Below are positions 50,673 through 55,767 of a stretch of DNA of 55,767 nt, piece after piece. A model generated the notes under the pieces. That model searched no databases. It saw nothing but the letters and a program-made list of their open reading frames with translations, and was not told the origin of the DNA. Position numbers and translations under genes: made by a program. The first letter of the stretch is position 1, and every line of letters begins with the position of its first letter. Origin of the DNA: Rachicladosporium sp. CCFEE 5018 (Eukaryota; Ascomycota; Dothideomycetes; Cladosporiales; Cladosporiaceae); contig KZ111147.1 of assembly GCA_002077045.2 (NCBI GenBank), positions 396,580 through 452,346 of the forward strand, read 5' to 3'.

Positions 50673-52033
50673 GGTGGGCGAATTCGATGGGTCAGAGGGT
50701 CGATGTGTTGACCTGAAATGTTCGGGACAGCTGCAGTGCGTGGTAGTCACTGATCTATGTCGAGAAGTGACGATCTGGCATGTGCTCCGGCTTCACATTT
50801 CTCCGTCGCCGCGATCTACAGCATACGGCTCGGCTCGATCCTGCATTTCGAAGCCAAAGACGCCACCGTTCTCGCACCTCATCTGCTTTCTCTCGATGTG
50901 CACATACTCGATCTTCTCTGGAGGCATCGGGTCGTGCGCATGCTCAAAGCTTTGCGCAGGTCCATCGGGTGCTGATCCTTAGAGTCTACGCAACGATCAT
51001 AGCTTGATCAGCATTGAGTAGCAGTGAAAGGCACTTCATCGCGGCATATTGAAGACGACCCACTCATTTCGTCTGCTGGGCGAAGTTGTCTCACTTGAGT
51101 GGCTTGGCTGGCGATCTTCTCCAACCCGCGCCCGCGCGCGTAACAACTGCAGTACGCTCCAGGAACGCAACTCCGCTCATTGGTAGATTTGGCTTTGGAG
51201 ACTCCTGTCGTAATGGAGCACACCGATACCGGCCATGCCGTACACCCAGATGAAGCCATGCGGGTCGAGCCCAGACACATAAAGATTGCTGCCACATCCT
51301 AAGGTAATTAAGGCGATCACGATTTCGAGCTGATTGCACTTCAGTCAACGACAGCTGGGGGGAGCTGACGTCGCCATATGGCCGGCGTTGCGATCCCCGT
51401 CCGGCATTCCACTCGCGAAAACATTGGTACTGCGATAACGCAGACGATAATGCAGGTATCACGACGACATCGTGGCTCAGCGCCCTGCCAAGATTCATCA
51501 CAATGACTTGGCATCAAACTCTTGACTCCACTTCAGACATCAAAAGTGCTTGTCTTTGCCGCTGCATAACGATCAATGGTCGAGGAAAATCTTCAAGTGC
51601 CGAGACGGCGATGCATCCGCTGTTCATACTGTGTCTGAAACAACTTGGCGAGTCTTGGACCAGTCGTCAGTGTCGTCAGCCACTCTAGCTATTTCGAATG
51701 CTCTGTACGGTGCTGCGATCGTGGCAGGACCATTACGCTGGCTGGCACTTTCAAGCCTGTGATGGGCTACATACTTCAACCGCTCGACTTCACATTTACC
51801 CGGAGCAGACTCCATCGAGGGCGCAGTCCTCTCGCAAATCGCCACGATTTGCGTAAGCGCGTGTATGATACACTGGGCACGCCGTACTGCTGGGCGCTTG
51901 CCGAAGAGCGAGGTGAAGGTGATATATCTTTGCTCTGCTGCTTGCATACTCACCCACATTTCCACCACCGATCCACTCCTCCATTCTACAACGTCAGCCA
52001 TTCCTTCAGTCAAACTTCTAGTCACTCGCAGTC
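50673..52033. other. Long divergent intergenic, SEC72 and GPI protein
   Basis: 1361 bp with no gene I can support. Several overlapping open frames (51091-51501 minus, 51645-52133 plus, 51624-52025 minus) lack domains, signal peptides or plausible introns. The last 60 bp before 52034 are pyrimidine-rich and probably 5' UTR. Confidence 0.45.
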
Positions 52034-52758
52034 ATGCTCACACTCACCCGTATTAGCGTCCTCGCTCTCGCCACTATTTCCGCGGTCCTTGCGCAGGATG
52101 TCAAAACCGACGACATCCCGCAACGCTGCCTAAGTGTCTGCGCAAACGTCGTGAGCCTCTTGCAAGGCTGTGACACCAACGACAATGACGACACAGCACG
52201 TCTGAACTGCATTTGCACGAGTCCGTCTGCCAGTACCGAGATCCCGCTTTGCAATGCTTGCTTGACCGAGGTGGAGAACGACCCGGACAGTATGTACACC
52301 CATGTCATTATACAAAGGACGGTGTGGGCCTGACTTCTCGTGCAGATAATGTAGCAGACATCGCCCGCTCCTGCAGCTTCGCCAGCACAACCTTCGCCGC
52401 ATCTCTCACTTCCGCCACTTCCGGCGCCACATCCAGCCCGGCGACCAACACCGCATCCCTCACATCCTCCGTTTCCTCCGCCGCGGCATCGGCCACCAGC
52501 GCCGCACAGTCCACCTTGAGCAGTATCGCTAGCTCTGCTGCGTCCGCCGCTTCTAGCGCAGCCAACTCGGCTTCTGACGTTGCGAGCTCGGCTACTGCGG
52601 GTACACTTTCGAGCGTCACCAATGGAGCTGGCAGTGCAGTCTCGAGCGCTACGCAAGCTGCGGCTTCGCAGACTGGGAATGCGGGTGCTGTTGTGGCTGC
52701 GATGCCGATGCTTGGTGCGGGCGCTGGAATTGTGGTGGCTATATTGGAGACGATGTAG
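52034..52758 (+). CDS. Secreted Cys-rich, Ser/Ala-rich GPI-anchored wall protein
   Basis: Exons 52034..52289 and 52346..52758, with a 56-nt intron, give 222 aa. A clear signal peptide (LTRISVLALATISAVLA, cut before QDVKTDD) is followed by a compact domain with eight cysteines (RCLSVC, QGC, NCIC, LCNAC and SC). Then comes a long Ser/Ala/Thr-rich stalk and a hydrophobic end (PMLGAGAGIVVAILETM) preceded by small residues, as expected for a GPI signal. The Cys spacing is unlike strict CFEM but resembles the 8-Cys small fungal wall proteins. Likely an O-mannosylated surface protein. Confidence 0.75.
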
Positions 52759-53666
52759 AGGATCGAGAGGAAGTGGAAAGAGAGATATGGCGGAACGAGA
52801 GCGTTCCACAAGGGCACATCATGTCCTCCTCGAACAACTGATGACTTAGTCAAATGAGATAGACCCAATGCAAGCGGAACGTCATCCTGCGTCGTGCCTT
52901 CCTCACGTTTGCTCGCTTGTCGTGATTGCCCTGCCTTGAGATAGGCCAAGACTTGTGTCACTGCAGCTTTCTCTCCGAGACACGCAAAACCCCATCCTGC
53001 AACCATTGTTATCATACACAATGCTTATAGGGCTCTTAGCACGTGTTCACTATTCAGCGACACAAGTGACAGATTTCTCGGCGCCGAGTGACGGAAGTAG
53101 CGGTTTGCAATGAAGAGAGCGCGCCGTAAATGACGGTTCAGAGTGATGACGGCGCCGTAAGTGACGGTTAGGAGTGACGAATATCTCGGCACGTGCTATC
53201 ACCGACGGCGGGACAGACAGTAGGGCGGAACGCCCGCCGCTAGGGGGTAAGGGGTATACACTACAACAATGTTGTCTACTCAACTTCTATCAACAACAAT
53301 CTCTTGCTGGATATGCAAAGCTACCTTGACAATTTGTGGTCTACGATAAGGTAAGGCATCGGATGCACAGACCGGCTTCTTTGCTTAGCGCCTTCTAGCG
53401 TGCCGATCTTTCGGGATCACCCTCTGAAACCGACCACAGACGCCGCCCTTGAAACACCCCCTCGACCCCATCAGCCCCAATTTCCACCGCGCCACCCTGT
53501 CCTCCCTGTCCACCACCACCGCGACAGCCCCTGCATACCCCTGTCATTCGCATAGCACATCCATACACTATTCGCATACACCGCCCTTGCAGAACGACAG
53601 AGCGTTGACCATTGCGAGCGCGACTAATACAAGGGCTGAAGGGACGACAACCCACAACACTCCACA
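52759..53666. promoter_or_regulatory. CLA4 upstream region
   Basis: 908 bp between the GPI protein and CLA4. It includes a TGACG-rich repeat block (53081-53180) flanked by two CACGTG sites at 53040-53045 and 53190-53195, and a GGGCG-GAA-CGCCC hairpin at about 53223-53235. Open frames in 53395-53835 on both strands overlap the CLA4 5' end and are not supported. Confidence 0.5.
53081..53180. repeat. GCGCCG/TGACG short tandem block
   Basis: Three imperfect units start with GCGCCG at 53081, 53121 and 53152. The last two share GCGCCGTAArTGACGGTT followed by GAGTGA. TGACG occurs at 53089, 53131, 53147, 53162 and 53175. TGACG is the half-site of CRE/bZIP factors. The first unit sits in a 12-bp palindrome CTCGGCGCCGAG. 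Confidence 0.75.
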
Positions 53667-55767
53667 ATGGCGGGTGCACGCCAACCAAATGCGTATGTGG
53701 ATATTGTAAGGATGGGCGCGTACTGACACACTTTGCTGACTGCGACGGTAGTATGTACCGACCCGACCAATTCCTCAATACGCGCGAAGCCCCGCGACCG
53801 CCCACAGATCGCAAGGTCACGGCCCCAACCGCCACACCGCAAGTCTACATGACGCCTGGCAACCCGAATCTCGCCAGCTACAACGGTAGCTCTCCATCGC
53901 TAGGCCGCGCAGACACGATGTCCGGCAGCAGCGACAATCCGATCATCAAGGACGGCTTTGCGAAAGTCAAGGAGGAGGCGGCGTCCTTCATGAAGCAGTT
54001 CTGGAGCGAGAAGTTCCTGATCCTGCGAGAGAAGCAGTTGGACTTCTACAAATCGAATACCACCACGAAAGTCAACATGACCATCTACTTGCGCGATGTC
54101 ATCAACGTCACGCGCTCGGATAATTACCCATACAGCGTGGAGTTGACGAAAGAGGGCAACAAAGTGTGGATCCTCAAGTTCGAGACAGACAACGACGTCT
54201 ACGGCTGGATCGACGGCATCTACGACCGCTGTCCTAGCATGGGCGGCGTATCTCATCCGACTGGCTTCTCACATCGCGTGCACGTCGGTTTCGATCCCGT
54301 GACAGGAGGCTTTGTCGGGCTGCCAGTGGAATGGGAGAGGTTGCTGAAAGGCTCCGCACTGACCAAGGATGACATGGCTAAGAACCCTCAGGCCGTGATG
54401 GAAGTGTTGAAGTTCTACAGCGATAAGCTCGCACCGAGAGCGCAGGACCCGCAGACATATAGCTCGCTTACGCCGACACCACCGGTGGATGCTGGGAGGG
54501 AGAAACAACTGGGGTATTCGAATGGGGTTGCGCCGCCGAGACCACAGCCTCCCGGAGTGTCGAGGCAGGAGAGCTATCAGAATGTGAGGTCTCCGGTGGG
54601 TGCGCCGTTACAGCGCGAGGTCTCGAATGAGCGGTTCGGTGCGCCTAAGAGGGCAGACACAGCTCCTCAATACGGCCAGGAAGCGCAGAGATCGGATCAG
54701 GATCGTAGGCGGAAGGAGGATGACCAGAGGAGACGTGCAGATTCTGAGCGGAGGAGGGCAGATGATGAGCAACGACGAGTACGACAGCAGCAAGGCGATC
54801 GCGATTACAATGATTCGATACCGAAGACCCGCACACCGCTTGCTAAGCAAGAAGTCGGCGGGTATGGTGGCGATGCGCGGGATGCCAGCCCGAGCGCGTC
54901 GAACGGCCGGTACAACGCTAGCAGACCAGCGCCTCCCGCTCCGACTGGCAGTAAGAACGGCCAGCCCGGTAGCAGTCTGCCGATTCGCAACCTGCAAGCA
55001 CAACGACCAGCACCATCACCACCAGCGCAGCAGAATGGCAAGGTCTCACCGCAGAAGCAGCCTTCGCAGAACGGCTCGTCGCCGTACTCTGCTAAATCAG
55101 CCGGCACGAATGGGCAATCGGCAGCGCAACCACTCACACGTAAGCCGTCTGGAGCAGGCACACACCAGAAGCAGCCTTCGAACGCAGGTCAGGTGAAGCC
55201 ACTCAATGTCGCCACAAAACAGCCTACAGGCACGCCGAAAGACCACCACAAGCAAGCCGAAGCTGCTCTCACGAAGTCAGAGCCCATGGAGAAGTCGAAG
55301 GATGTCCGCATGTCCGCCATGTCCGACGCGCAAGTCATGGAGCGCCTACGATCAGTCGTCAGCCTATCAAATCCTCTAGAAAGCTACAATAAGCAGAAAA
55401 AGATCGGACAAGGCGCATCAGGTTCCGTATATGTCGCGCGCATTCGCGAGAACGCGCCAAGCCAGATTGCACAGAACATTGTTCGAGCGAATGGACCTAG
55501 AGCGCAGGTGGCTATTAAGCAGATGGATCTGCGTAGTCAGCCGAGGAAGGAGCTGATCGTGAACGAGATCATCGTCATGAAGGAAAGCCGGCATGACAAC
55601 ATTGTCAACTTCCTGGATGCCTTTTTGCAAGAAGAGACGTACGAGCTTTGGGTGGTGATGGAGTTCATGGAGGGCGGCGCACTGACAGACGTGATTGACA
55701 ACAACACCACCATTAGTGAGGATCAGATCGCCACGATCTGCTTCGAGGTGAGCACTACCCCCCCCCC
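53667..55767 (+). CDS. CLA4: PAK-family kinase CLA4-like, 3' partial
   Basis: Exons 53667..53692 and 53752..55747, with the next intron starting GTGAGC at 55748; the window ends inside it. 674 codons are visible. Order: N-terminal MAGARQPNAMYRPDQF; PH domain (about 60-165, FWSEKFLILREKQLDFYKS); CRIB motif at about 175-190 (VSHPTGFSHRVHVGFD); long disordered, Pro/Gln/Arg-rich linker; kinase domain from about 554 (KKIGQGASGSVYVA, then VAIKQMDL). PH + CRIB + kinase is the CLA4 architecture, distinct from STE20, which lacks PH. CLA4 is activated by Cdc42/Rac and controls polarity, septins and cytokinesis. The catalytic loop lies beyond the window. Confidence 0.93.

Noticed and set aside
51091..52133. 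Overlapping open frames on both strands in the long SEC72-GPI spacer
   Set aside because: No signal peptide, domain, biased composition or plausible splice sites; length is as expected by chance at this base composition.
54600..55196. A 198-codon plus-strand frame in the CLA4 linker
   Set aside because: It is an alternative frame of the CLA4 exon; the true frame is continuous with the PH-CRIB and kinase parts.
1..55767. CRISPR array, insertion sequences, long terminal repeats
   Set aside because: None seen. The genes are eukaryotic, no regularly spaced repeats occur and no transposase or reverse-transcriptase reading frame was found.

Overview
The window is nuclear DNA from a filamentous ascomycete (Pezizomycotina, most likely Dothideomycetes). 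The evidence is many short introns of about 50-70 nt with GT-AG ends, compact genes on both strands, a Zn2Cys6 regulator, fungal-only families (Promethin/LDO-like, DUF1996-WSC, UIM pseudo-deubiquitinase) and a SAK/CaMKK-type kinase. I cannot name the species.

Layout: WDR70 (5' cut by the window edge) and an MFS drug/polyamine-type transporter lie at 1-3.2 kb. Next is a head-to-head ribosome-biogenesis pair, LTV1 (40S) and LSG1 (60S), at 3.9-7.9 kb. From 8.4 to 23.2 kb there is a module of four genes: pisatin-demethylase-like P450, LaeA-like methyltransferase, secreted nucleoside hydrolase, and a UIM/UCH-like protein. It appears twice and is split by a 100-N gap (15431-15530). The left copy has a complete P450 and a truncated UIM gene. 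The right copy has a truncated P450 and a complete UIM gene. The homology stops exactly at the gap on both sides, so the duplication may be real, or it may be two unmerged haplotypes.

From 23.6 kb the order is: Promethin/LDO-like lipid-droplet membrane protein, SDR reductase head-to-head with a Zn2Cys6 factor, DUF1996 + three WSC domains, an intron-containing tRNA-Gly(CCC), phenylalanine ammonia-lyase, CaMKK/SAK-like kinase head-to-head with TRAPP subunit BET5, RPA49 head-to-head with urease accessory UreF, several weak or lineage-specific loci, UFD1, a nuclear coiled-coil protein, SEC72, a GPI-anchored Cys-rich wall protein, and a CLA4/PAK kinase cut off by the window end inside an intron that runs into a C homopolymer.

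Most genes are housekeeping and do not form one pathway. The only cluster-like unit is P450-methyltransferase-nucleoside hydrolase. Its two copies are mosaics of nearly identical and clearly diverged tracts, yet the reading frames are kept. Exon coordinates were worked out by eye from splice sites, reading phase and family conservation, not from transcripts.
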